A DNA stretch of 64,000 nt from Cristatella mucedo (taxonomy: Eukaryota; Bryozoa; Phylactolaemata; Cristatellidae). The first letter of the stretch is position 1; every line of letters begins with the position of its first letter. Both the position numbers and the translations under genes were made by a program. Location of the stretch: positions 5,603,501 through 5,667,500 of the forward strand of contig WPIO01000016.1 in NCBI GenBank assembly GCA_009760855.2, read 5' to 3'. Below, one piece after another: positions 33,780-43,057 of the stretch. A model generated the notes under the pieces. It saw nothing but the letters and a program-made list of their open reading frames with translations, made no database searches and was not told the DNA's origin.

Positions 33780-36700
33780 GGGGAGAGACAGGACTCGTCC
33801 GATATGAGAAACGTTAGCACGCGCAGACGGGGTTATGCATAGTTCCTCGTGAGCGGTCGGGATGATGGGGCCGGCCAACAGCAGGCACGACATCATCTGC
33901 CTACGGCGTGCAGCGGCCGATCTCTCGGACACAGCAGCTGGAGCAGGCTTGTCTCGTCATCGACTACTGGCAGCAGCTGCTGCTGCTGCAAAGCACACGC
34001 TCGCAGGGGCAGACACGGAGAGCGCGCGCTCGCACCTGAGAAATGGGCTTGCCAAAGGTCTTCCTCTCCAGGGAAAACTTTGCCGACTCGTCCAGTGCGC
34101 GCTGAGCGATGCCCAGAGCGCCGGCAGCGACCTGGCAAGAAGGAGCTCTTTATGCTGTGCGTGTGTCGCGGACGCAGCGTAAAGAGTGCGCCTCGGGCCG
34201 ACCAGATGAGAGGAGATCGCCAACGATACGCGACGGCGGCACAGCGAACAGCTGCAACATACAGGCGGTCTGGTGCGATCGAATGCTGCCATGGCGATTT
34301 TGAATCCGGCTCCTTCCTGCGCCAGCAAGTTCTGCAAGTCGACAGAAGCTCAAACGGTCAGGAAGGTGGCAGCAATGCGACACGAACTGTCAGCTAAGCC
34401 GACATCAACAGGCTCCGAGGTGCCACGAATTGGGTTTGTAAAAGGAACACGAATGATTCTTCGCAACAGACGGCGCAACGAAACCGCACAGAAAAAGCCA
34501 CTTACCTTGGCAGGAACGCGAACGTTATCGAAGGTGATGCCTCTCGTGTCCGACGCTCGCTGTCCCATGTTGATTTCCTAGCGATCAAGACGGTGACAGA
34601 TGAGGGCGAGTACACGGTCGTAACAGTACAACGTCCGACAACAGCTTGCTCGGTAAGTAGACGAATGAATTACAATGGCTGCTGCCGGCATCGAAGAGCC
34701 TGCGCTGCTTGCAAAAATCGGCGATGGGGTGTAAGGAGGGGCCGTGGAAGGGAATGGAAAAGGGCAGGGCCGAAAACCGGGGGGGGGGGGGGGGGGAGAG
34801 CAGCCAAAGGCTGCTATGCATAAGACCAAGGCCGAGCAAGATGACCCTACGCTAACACCCTCTGCTTACCTAACTACCAGGATACCCAGAGGAAGTTGGC
34901 AAACGAGATGATGAGCATAACGAAGCATCAGAAGAGGATAACGGTTTGGCAGCAAAGCCTGCACAGAGCAAATGCAAGGAAAATGCAGGCAGTCAAGCAT
35001 CTCACCTCGTCAGAAAGCCGACAAGAGCAAGAAAGAAAGACCTATCAGTACACATGCTTCTCTGAGGGCGCTTTATCGAATGCATTATTATTATTATGCA
35101 GATATACAAGAGGTATGGAGCTGATCAACAACATGACCGACTCGACAGTTGGTAAAAAAACTCAGTACACGATCGAGTGGAAACCCAAAAACAGAACCAC
35201 AGCAGGAGCGAGAACCCGGCAAAGTGAACGACAACTCTGGAGCGGAGGCAGGCAAAGGTCACTCTGCAACGATAAGCAGTCTTTCCTGTCATAAGGGGCA
35301 AGATGGAGAATTAGAATGACGATAAGGCCAACGATGAGGCGATGCAGACGACGATCATAGAGTGACAAGGGTGACAAAAGATACCGGCCCTCATGCACTC
35401 GTGCGCATCCGGCCGGCAGTGCATGCACCTTCTTTCCCTTCACGACTCCCGGAGAGTCGGCGTCCACTATGAAGCCACTGAATGCGCTGCCGGCAGGCGT
35501 CTTCGGATCGTTTGAGGTGCGAGCGAGCACGAAGTACCAGTTGGCCACGCCGCCGCTGGTGATCCACATCTTCTGGCCGTTGATGACGTACTCGTCGCCC
35601 ACCTTCACGGCTCGCGTGCGAATGCCCGCGACGTCCGACCCGGCGCCAGGCTCTGTCACGCAGTACGCCTGCAAGCCATGGCCGACGTGAACCGCCGAGC
35701 AGAAGCTGCCGCATGCGGGCGTCCACCGCACAGCGGAGGCAGGGCTGCTCAGTCCACGGCACGACAATGCAGGCGACACGTCAGACCAGATGGCCAGAGG
35801 GGTGCCGCAGATGCTGCTTCAGATGGAAGAAGAGGTCAGCGAAGAGCGTGAAGTCTGCCTACTTTCAGCTATGTAACATTGCTAAAATTCGGGTTTGCTA
35901 ATACAGGGATGCTGCATCTAAATTGGTCCATGCCTTTTGTACAAAATTTCATCTCGACTTCTGCAAATCACTGCTTGCTGGCCGACCGGCCTGTGCAATC
36001 AGGTGTTTACAGTTGGTGAAAAACTCTGCTGTAAGACTTATCTGTCGTGAGCGTCGAAGTAGCCACATCAAACCACTTCTCGCCGACCTGCAATGGCTCC
36101 AAATAAAGTAGCAAATCGACTTCAAAGTTCTGTCACTCACTTTCAGGTCCCTTCATTCACTGGCTCCAGCCAAGCTAGCAGAACTACTCCACGAACAGAC
36201 TATGCATCGTACCACCTGCTGTTCTGACTCAAAGCATTTACCTGTGCATCAGACAAACCTAAAATCCTTTGAAGACCGTACCTTTACTTTGTACGCTCCC
36301 AACGCCTGGAACTCACTACTGACTGACGTCACGACATCCCCTGACTTAACGACGACTTTTAAAAAGAAGCTAAAAATGCACCTGCTCCTCACAGTATTTG
36401 CTCGTTCTTTGTGATTTGTCCTTGTGTGCTCATGCATACTGACACTGCGCATGCCACCACTTGCCATATTATGCACGTTAACACTGCATGTAACCACTAA
36501 CCTTATTAAGCATGCTGACATTGCGCAAGTTATTGACACTAGCCATATGCTCAGGCTTCTTTACAGCATATGTCAAGTGCCTAGACAGAAGTTAAGTTCT
36601 CTGAGGGCGCTACACAAATGATTGAGCCTGAAGCATCAGCCTTCATCTCCGGAACACCGTTTCGCACTGGTTTAGCTGCACGCGCATCTGCATATGTGTT

Positions 36701-39700
36701 GGCTTCTTAGCATGCATCGCACGCACAGCAACATCCCTGCAAAGTGCAGGGTAAGCGAGCGCGCACACGCACACATGCACACACGACAGCCGAAGGGCAA
36801 TTATTAGTGCCGACCCTCTGACGAAAACTAGTCAAGGACAATTGCCTCCAGTGCCTATGAGCCAAGGTTCACACGCAGAGCACAGACCGACAGAGCACAG
36901 AGACAGGACCGAAAGGAGACTGACGCCATACTTGTCTCGCCTATGTCAACACTCTCTATGCCACTGCCGAGGAAGACCCGAGGGCTCCAGGCCAGTGCTC
37001 GCACGTAATGTGCAGACCGTCGTTCAGCCGATGCAGGCCACAGCGAGCCAGCTTTTTTCTTACGCATTTCGTCGGCTCCGCGATGAGTCGGCCGAGGTAT
37101 TCCTTCTTCTGCTCGTGGTTTCCCGCCACGATGACCGGCATGGAGCCGAGGCCGTTGGCCTCGATTGCGGTCTGCACGCCACTGCAGCCGTAGGCGATCT
37201 CTTCCGTCACGATCACACCCTCGGTGGCATGCAGGTTGGCTCCGCCATACTGACCCGGAATGTGTAGGTTCACCAAGCCGAGCTCCCAAGCCTTCTTGAA
37301 GATGTCGTGTGGGTACTAAAGACAAGGCAAAAGCAAACATGAAGACATATATGACCACCGACCTGTAAGGCCTCTGGCTACAAACATGCACCAAATCATG
37401 ACCACGAATGCACAAAAAGCAAACAGGAACAAAAATACATGACAGGTTCACTAGGGCAAACGTGGAAAAACATGAAAACGAAAGGAAAACGTGAGCATAG
37501 CTGATGCATCTTTAGCTGAGACTTAATTGATACAAGGTCATCGCAGGTACATAGTAGCCATAGACGAAAGCGAGTTCCAGACTGACAGTGCATATGAGCT
37601 GAAGGCTCGATCACCAAAAGATTTCAATTTAGTGCAACTAACGGCAAGATGACTATATGCCGAGGAGCGGGTGGTTCGATAGCACGTAATTGGATGGACC
37701 TAGGGGACGTGACAGGTGGGCTGGTGCAAGCCTTGGTGTGGTGACCGATCAGCCAGACTGAGTATCTTGAAATCGATTAGATGTTTGATAGGGAGTCAGC
37801 CAGAAGTGGTCCGATGTGGCAGACATGCCTTAGGCAACACAACAGGCTAGCTGCTGAGTTATACCCCCAGTTGTAGACAATTAAGGGCACAAGCTTCGAC
37901 TCATGAATGAAGGGAGCTGCATCTAATCTAAATGGAATGTAATAGACGAATGAACTAGTTTGGCTTTCGTACTATTATCTACATGGCCCCTGATTTTGGC
38001 AATGTTCCTGTTAGCTGAAAGTGGACCGACTTGACAGTGGAAGAAAAGTGCTGAAACACGTGGAGAAGTCGTCCTGGAATAGAAGCACGTCCAGATTATG
38101 GGCAGGCGTCACGGGTGAGACGCTTGATGAACCAATCTTTAGGGTCAGAGGTCTTCAAACTTTCTAGCGACACTAGGTTTGCCCATAAGCATTTGGATGG
38201 TCTTCCTTTGGCTAAGCTTCTGGAGCTTAGTAGCCATACAAGTGCAAAGGTTTTCGATGGCGGCTGCTAGGAAATTAAGTGAGCCAGATGAGTAAAGCCA
38301 TACCATGTGGGTGTTACGCAGGAAGGTTTTGTATAGCGCACTCACCTCCTTAAGCAGCTTTCGGTATGCATTCGGTAGCCCACAGACTTTATCTCATGCA
38401 ACAAAGAGAAAGTGGGAAGCATAGCAGAGTCAGGAGAGCAGTTCCTCGAGGTAGTGAGCAGCATGGAAGTAGCAGCTCAGGACTGCTGGAAAGGATGAGC
38501 CATAGTCGGCAGCAGGAGGGTAGTTGTTGCGTAGGAATCGTGGAAGTGAGTTCAACAGTCACCTGCAGAGCTAAAGCTTCTGTCGCCGACGGTCTTTAAG
38601 TGGAAGAATGGAGCAGCTAATGTATTGTCCATACAGGACCTGAGGGCACGAGGAGGCTGAAATTGGTGCAGCAGTTCAGGTAGGTATGGAGGATCCAAGC
38701 CGTGGCGGGCCTTGTGGGTCAGTGTAAGAACTTTGCTTTGTACGCGTTGATCAACCGGAAGCCATCATAGCTCTTTTAGCACAGTCAAACCTCAGGGACT
38801 TGAAAACTAGCCTTGCAGCCATGTTCATAGCTATTTGCAGTGGTTTAGTTGCTTTTTTTGGAAGCCCAGCCAAAAAGGAATTACAACAATCAAGTTAGGA
38901 GGCTAAGATGAGTCAAACGATATGTAGAGCTAGGCATCGTCGGCCGAGATATGAAAGCAAAGATTGTGTTTGGCAAATACATTGGCCCACAGGGAAAGTA
39001 TAATGAAAAGAAGTGGACCTAAGATCAAACTCTAGGTACCCTATACTTCCAGATGCTTTACTACAAGATGATCCCTAGACGACCGATAGCTGTTTACATC
39101 TACACTCTGACATCTCTAAGCAAGGTAGGCCCTAACCCACTTTAGCATTGTGCCAGTGATATCTAGGCGTGTGAGGAGGCGATCCTGAAGGATGCATGAT
39201 GAAGGTGGTCAATGCGTGTCAAATGCTGCTGACAGATGCTGGACAGGCTCTACCCTGATCAGCTTTGTTCAGAAGGTCATCGTAAATCCAAAGCTGAGCA
39301 GGTTTGGGGAATGGTTAGTTTTAAATGCCGATTGGAACTTGCTAGCAAGATCCGATGAATTGGTGTAATTGTTTAGTTGCTGTGCCACTACTCGGTCAAG
39401 TATCTTGGATAAAAATGGCAGAAGAAGATGGGGACAAAAGTTACTCAAATTCTCACGATCTAGGGTAGGTTTTTAATGAACGGCCTGAGAATTGTCATTT
39501 TCCAGGACGGGACTTCACTGGTAATGCTAAACCAGGGAGGGACTTCACAGGTAATACTAAACCAGGAAGGGAATTCACCGGTAATGCTAAACCAGGAAGG
39601 GAATTCACCGGTAATGCTACACCAGGAAGGGAATTCACCGGTAATGCTAACCCAGGGAAGGGAATTCATGCATTCGCTACATCCCGTCTCGACTTCTGCA

Positions 39701-40874
39701 ACTCACTGCTTACTGGCCTACAAGCATGTGCGATCAGGCGATTGCAGCTGGTGCAAAACTCCGCAGCTAGGCTTGTCTGTCGTGAGCATGGCAGTTGCCA
39801 CATTACACCACTTCTCGCCGACCTGCACTGGCTACCAGTCAAGCAACGGATTGACTTCAAGGTTTTGTCGCTCACTTTTAGGTCATTTCATTCTTTGGCT
39901 CCAGCCTATCTCTCAGATATACTCCCCCATCAGGCCAAGCATCGTACCACCTGCTTTTCGGAATCCAACTGTCTACAAATACCTCGTACAAACCTCAAAT
40001 CCTTTGGAGACCGTGCATTTAGTTCGTATGCTCCCAAAGCCTGGAGCTCCCTCCCGACCTGCGTCAGAACATCCCCTGACCTGACCACATTTAAAAAGAA
40101 CTTAAAAACACACCTTATTAGGACAGCATTTAGTGGGTCTCTGTGATTCGTCCTTCATGTGCTTATGCGTGCTGACACTTTGCATGCTGCCACTAACCAC
40201 ATTTGCATGCTGACCCTGTGCATGTCACCCCTAACCATGTTATTCATTTTGTTTGTTTATCAAGCATGATTTTATTCACCGTTCAATTGCATTTTCCTTT
40301 GCAGCAAATGTAAAGCGCCTAGAAAGAGATTAAGTTCTCTGAGGGCGCTTTATCAAGTGCATTATTATTATTATTATTATTCACCGGTAATGCTAAACCA
40401 GGAAGGGAATTCACCGGTAATGCTAAACCAGGAAGGGAATTCACCGGTAATGCTAAACCAGGAAGGGAATTCACCGGTAATGCTACACCAGGAAGGGAAT
40501 TCACCGGTAATGCTACACCAGGAAGGGAATTCACCGGTAATGCTACACCAGGAAGGGAATTCACCGGTAATGCTAACCCAGGGAAGGGAATTCACCTGTA
40601 ATGCTAACCCAGGGAAGGGAATTCACCTGTAATGCTAAACCGGTCAGATTGAGATTGTGCTTGCTACCCCCCCCCCCCCCATTTCGAGGCATGCATCTTC
40701 AACCCCCTCTCACACACATGGCAGGCAGTGACGGCTCCAGCATCAGCAGCGTGTCATCGCAACTACTGCCACGCACCTCGCCAGCTTTGTCCAGGTGAGC
40801 GGCTTTGGGAATGATCTCCTCACGAGTGAACTTCCGAGCCAACTCCTGCAAGCTCCTCTGGTCATCGGTTAGTT
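26812..40874 (-). CDS. ACADM: Medium-chain acyl-CoA dehydrogenase, 5' partial, 9 coding exons
   Basis: The enzyme is a mitochondrial flavoprotein that oxidises medium-chain acyl-CoA to trans-2-enoyl-CoA and passes electrons to ETF. Exons in transcript order are 40874-40777, 37315-37064, 35668-35429, 34577-34506, 34331-34263, 34131-34036, 33658-33482, 30288-30217 and 26901-26812. All have GT-AG borders and one frame of about 387 residues ending in TAA. Visible signatures: [53 protein letters not shown] (dehydrogenase signature 1); [34 protein letters not shown] (signature 2); and [10 protein letters not shown] with the catalytic-base Glu. The SDTRG and [13 protein letters not shown] forms point to MCAD rather than SCAD or IVD. 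The targeting-peptide exon is missing or uncertain. The last intron is mostly an 18-bp satellite. Confidence 0.96.
27418..30058. repeat. 18-bp satellite array, about 145 units, in the last ACADM intron
   Basis: The unit is CAGCTGGCTAGGGATCTG or CAGCTGGCTAGGGATCTC. The first 500 bp is almost perfect CTG type; later blocks switch between CTG and CTC; the right 600 bp is CTC type with AATCTC variants near 29930-30030. A few units are shortened or disrupted. Because 18 is a multiple of 3, long stop-free frames arise on both strands; these are not proteins. The array fills most of the 3.3-kb intron between exons H and I. Confidence 0.98.
30217..30288 (-). CDS. ACADM: ACADM coding exon H
   Basis: The acceptor is TTATGCAG before 30288 and the donor GTATGC after 30217. 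It encodes [20 protein letters not shown] and KIFQ. The fifth residue is Cys where GGNG is common in MCAD. The satellite array starts about 160 nt after its donor. Confidence 0.95.
30712..30886 (-). mobile_element. tRNA-derived SINE
   Basis: On the minus strand: box A TAGCCCAGGAGG, box B GGTTCGAATCC, CCTTTATTGCCAACTGCAAG and GGCTCTTCTACTGCTACACA. It is sense relative to ACADM. Confidence 0.75.
31988..32168 (+). mobile_element. Best-preserved tRNA-derived SINE
   Basis: Box A TGGCACACTAGG (31996-32007) and box B GGTTCGATTCC (32047-32057). Between them an 11-bp perfect hairpin CACGACCTCGG/CCGAGGTCGTG (32023-32046) occupies the anticodon/variable region. The body follows with a TTTATT-rich end. 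CTTTCAC at the anticodon-loop position hints at a tRNA-Glu-like ancestor, weakly. Confidence 0.9.
32320..32430 (-). mobile_element. LINE family A 3' tail inside LINE family B
   Basis: An ATT tail (ATAATAATAATAATAATG on plus), then CTCTTTCCAGGCGCTTTACA and TTGCTGCAAAG, i.e. the terminal hairpin on the minus strand. Confidence 0.85.
33196..33325 (+). mobile_element. Degenerate tRNA-derived SINE
   Basis: CTTCACGAACTCTCGGGTCG, a decayed box B, TTATCGTTCACTGCAAGCGG and a TGAGGCTGCTGAATAAGC end match the SINE body. Confidence 0.5.
33383..33414. repeat. 13-bp perfect hairpin
   Basis: GCTTGCATTGCCC (33383-33395) pairs exactly with 33402-33414 around a 6-nt loop. It lies in an ACADM intron. Confidence 0.85.
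33482..33658 (-). CDS. ACADM: ACADM coding exon G
   Basis: The acceptor is ATTCCAG before 33658 and the donor GTGAGG after 33482. Its 59 codons include [40 protein letters not shown] and ATDAVQ. The final Gln is the first residue of dehydrogenase signature 2. Confidence 0.96.
33718..33790. repeat. (GA)n microsatellite
   Basis: About 55 bp of GA plus imperfect ends. On the ACADM sense strand it is a CT tract starting about 60 nt upstream of the exon G acceptor. Confidence 0.95.
34036..34131 (-). CDS. ACADM: ACADM coding exon F
   Basis: The acceptor is TGCCAG before 34131 and the donor GTGCGA after 34036. Its 32 codons read [20 protein letters not shown] then [12 protein letters not shown], the start of the C-terminal helical domain. 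Confidence 0.95.
34263..34331 (-). CDS. ACADM: ACADM coding exon E
   Basis: The acceptor is CTTGCAG before 34331 and the donor GTATGT after 34263. It encodes 23 residues with [17 protein letters not shown]. Its length matches the family alignment with no gap at either junction. Confidence 0.95.
34506..34577 (-). CDS. ACADM: ACADM coding exon D
   Basis: The acceptor is CGCTAG before 34577 and the donor GTAAGT after 34506. It encodes 24 residues including [20 protein letters not shown], a strongly MCAD-like motif. Confidence 0.95.
35059..35097 (+). mobile_element. Partial LINE family A tail
   Basis: CTTCTCTGAGGGCGCTTTAT, a variant ATCGAATGC, then an ATT tail. Only the 3' half of the hairpin remains. 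Confidence 0.7.
35429..35668 (-). CDS. ACADM: ACADM coding exon C (middle beta domain)
   Basis: The acceptor is CTTGCAG before 35668 and the donor GTGCATG after 35429. It encodes [29 protein letters not shown] and NWYFVLAR, the FAD- and substrate-contacting beta-barrel domain. Eighty codons, phase 0. Confidence 0.97.
35846..36625 (+). mobile_element. LINE family A, 5'-truncated
   Basis: Remnants read [34 protein letters not shown] and SYAPKAW-like ([11 protein letters not shown]), then the 3' UTR and a hairpin variant ending GGGCGCTACACAAATG without an ATT tail. Stops break the frame. It lies in the ACADM intron between exons B and C, antisense. Confidence 0.85.
37064..37315 (-). CDS. ACADM: ACADM coding exon B
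   Basis: The acceptor is TTTAG before 37315 and the donor GTAAGA after 37064. Its 84 codons start [14 protein letters not shown] and include [20 protein letters not shown] and [12 protein letters not shown], the acyl-CoA dehydrogenase helical domain. Phase 0 at both ends. Confidence 0.96.
37540..39480 (-). mobile_element. LINE family A split by a family B insertion
   Basis: Family A remnants flank 38297-38905 on both sides: [16 protein letters not shown] on one side and a decayed YADD region (about 38925-38950) on the other. Frames are broken throughout. It is sense relative to ACADM. Confidence 0.75.
38297..38905 (-). mobile_element. LINE family B nested in family A
   Basis: The sequence matches the family B C-terminal and 3' region (for example 38330-38420 compared with 15350-15430). 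The flanks share AGATGAGTAAA (38286-38296) and AGATGAGTCAAA (38906-38917), consistent with a target-site duplication. Confidence 0.8.
39505..39667. repeat. 30-bp minisatellite, left block
   Basis: The unit is GGTAATGCTAAACCAGGAAG plus GGAATTCACC. About five units carry ordered variants (AAAC, ACAC, then ACCC types). The block ends inside a unit where a LINE begins. Confidence 0.92.
39668..40380 (+). mobile_element. LINE family A 3' part inserted in a minisatellite
   Basis: It encodes [55 protein letters not shown] and [15 protein letters not shown] in one open frame (from 39742, to about 40146). The 3' UTR, hairpin (about 40313-40352) and ATT tail follow. ATTCA occurs at both ends. Confidence 0.93.
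40381..40640. repeat. 30-bp minisatellite, right block
   Basis: About eight and a half units with variant order AAAC x3, ACAC x3, ACCC x2, the same order as in the left block. GAATTC occurs in each unit. Confidence 0.95.
40777..40874 (-). CDS. ACADM: ACADM coding exon A
   Basis: On the minus strand a GTCTTGCAG acceptor precedes 40874 and a GTGCGT donor follows 40777. The exon encodes [20 protein letters not shown] and then [12 protein letters not shown], the start of the N-terminal helical domain. It begins with two bases of a split codon, so an upstream exon ending in phase 1 must exist. Confidence 0.93.
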
Positions 40875-41182
40875 CTGCAAGACCACAGCAACAATAGCTG
40901 CCTGTGACAATGCGACAGCTTTGCGACCGGCACACGACGAATACCGGAGCTGCCTCGACGACAAAGGCACAGCCGGGAATTCCTTTCTCGGTGGCTTATG
41001 ACGAAGCGATGCAATGGCAGTGCATGCTGGTGCTACCCCCTCGATGCTTCCAGACAGTGCTGGCACGGCTCAACTACTCGGCTACCGTCATTCGAAAATC
41101 TCGTAATTTAGCTGGAGCTGCCATCAAGGAACAGTGCTGCCCTCTTGGTACTCTGCACATTCTAACTTACAGCCAATGACCT

Positions 41183-41312
41183 TTGGCCTTTTGAGGTCGT
41201 GGGTTCGACACGTGAATCAGACAACACATTATGGCCTGGTGTAAGCAGGGTGATAGCCATGAGGGCACTTCTGCCACTATATAAATGAGGGTGTTCCATC
41301 AGCTACACTGTA
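41183..41312 (+). mobile_element. Degenerate tRNA-derived SINE
   Basis: GAGGTCGTGGGTTCGA, then GGTGATAGCCATGAGGGCAC, TTCTGCCACTATATAAATGA and GGTGTTCCATCAGCTA match the SINE body. Confidence 0.6.
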
Positions 41313-41319
41313 CTTTTTT

Positions 41320-42035
41320 AATTGCCAGTGCATTTAGTGAACCTGCAGCGGTGAGGTGTGCTGTCAAAAGGCCCCTTGCCTCAATGCTTGCAATTTGCAC
41401 CTGACCACACACCGACCGGACCTTGTGGCGTTGTGAGAGTCCGATTCATCATACATTCACTCGAATGTGGGGTCACTGGTCGCGGGAAACTACTTCAAAG
41501 AGCAGTCGAGATGCACTTCTTTGGTAGATCCTTATAAGACACATGATTATCAGCGCGACGGTCGGTCAACCTCAGTCGCATGCATTTGCACTCTTGAAGA
41601 TCTTTTTGCCATAGTGGCACCTCCATCACTGTGGCAGTTCGAGCTTTCACCGATGTCCAAGCTCCTCCTCGAAGGTCACCGTCCACGCTCGGCTTCCTAA
41701 ATAAGTGACTTTGCTCTCCCAGAGATAGAGATGCTGTAGCACGAATATCGTCGAGACTTCGTAACTCAGGTGTCCTCTTTCAGAAAATCAACTCCAAAGC
41801 TAGCCATCGCGTCCGATGCCGGTCCAGGACGGGAGATTACTTACTGAAGTGGCAGGCAGTGGGTGGTGCTCACTAGCCCCCCACATACTCTCTAAACTGG
41901 ACTGCTTGTAACTCAGCATACGCACGGGCCTGACAAAAAAGCCACTAAGCATCCACAGTTGTGGAGGTGAATATGGCTACTGGATTGGTCTTCAGACCGA
42001 TGAAATTTAAGCACGAGTCACCTATGCTAAAGAAG
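41320..42035. other. Intergenic or intronic sequence, nothing recognised
   Basis: Upstream of the first recognised ACADM exon on the minus strand. No exon, LINE or SINE could be supported here. Confidence 0.45.
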
Positions 42036-42039
42036 TTGC

Positions 42040-42565
42040 AATGGGACCATATTAATCACCTCATTCACTAGGTCCATAATGGCTGGGCTCCTCTATATCT
42101 AGCTGAACCCTTTTACCAATTTCACTTTCCTCTAGCCTGCAGGGCAACAAATTAGCTGTAGCATGCTTTGCTAAACGACTGCTGGCTACTGAAGCTTTCA
42201 GTGTATGGCCAAGACTGTGGGACTCATCTCAGCAATTTGTATGCAACATCTTCTCTCCTTCTGCCGATTGTGGCACATCCTTTCAAGCTGCCGTCCTGTA
42301 CTACTATTCTCATGGTGCTCGCTTCCTCGACTGCCCTCCGGACTCAGCTATGCTTCTCACTTCCTCTTTGTTCCGTGGCACGGATCTGTAAGCTTCTGTC
42401 TGCGTGCCAAAGCTGCATGGACTTTGAGTGTTCTACAGAAAACTGTCCAGCTTAGTCTTTCTGCACGGTTGAATTACAGCCGTGCAAGCCCTTGTGAGAG
42501 TGCTGCGTGGAGTGGTTGCATTACAATGCCAGCATCCAAGTTGTGCCGGCTACCACCAATGGCTT
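42040..42565 (+). mobile_element. Decayed, rearranged LINE family B fragments
   Basis: About 42070-42400 matches the family B C-terminal end (GWAPLYLAEPFYQF-like and LLSFCRLWHIL). About 42430-42550 then resembles an earlier part (SLSARLNYS compared with SLVLSRLDYCNS). The order is reversed relative to the full copy, so this is two pieces. Confidence 0.6.
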
Positions 42566-43057
42566 TCTTTCCACCTCTAGCCCGAGAAGTATGCTGAGCT
42601 AGCCGCTAGCACTTCGATACGATTTAATTTCCCAGAGGTTCAGGAACCAAAAGCCCAAATAACATTCAGCAAACCACACAACTGCCAACAGAGAGATTGC
42701 TAAGCAAGGAAATCGCCTAGTACCGGGTAGTTTCTAGCAGCCATTTCTAACGGCTAAACTTAACTCATCGACATTGGTCATGCATCGCGAGATCTTGTTG
42801 AAGCCGGCAATAACCTCAAAGTGTCAATTCGCATGCACACGATGTCTAGGAGGAGGTAGACAAGAGGAGACAGACTCTTAGCCACATCATCAATAACAGC
42901 TCATCAACAGCATTAAAAACTCTAAGCTCGGGGAGGCAGCAGAGTCAAGCCACGCACAAAGTCACGCACAAAGCCTGTTTTACTTACGAAATGAAAGGCC
43001 CAGGTTTCCAGCAGCCGCAGCATCTGTGAACGCCCGCTGTCCAAGGAGGGGGCGAAG

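Noticed and set aside
33849-34397. 182-codon plus-strand frame
   Set aside because: It is antisense to ACADM exons E and F, which have clear homology and splice sites on the minus strand.
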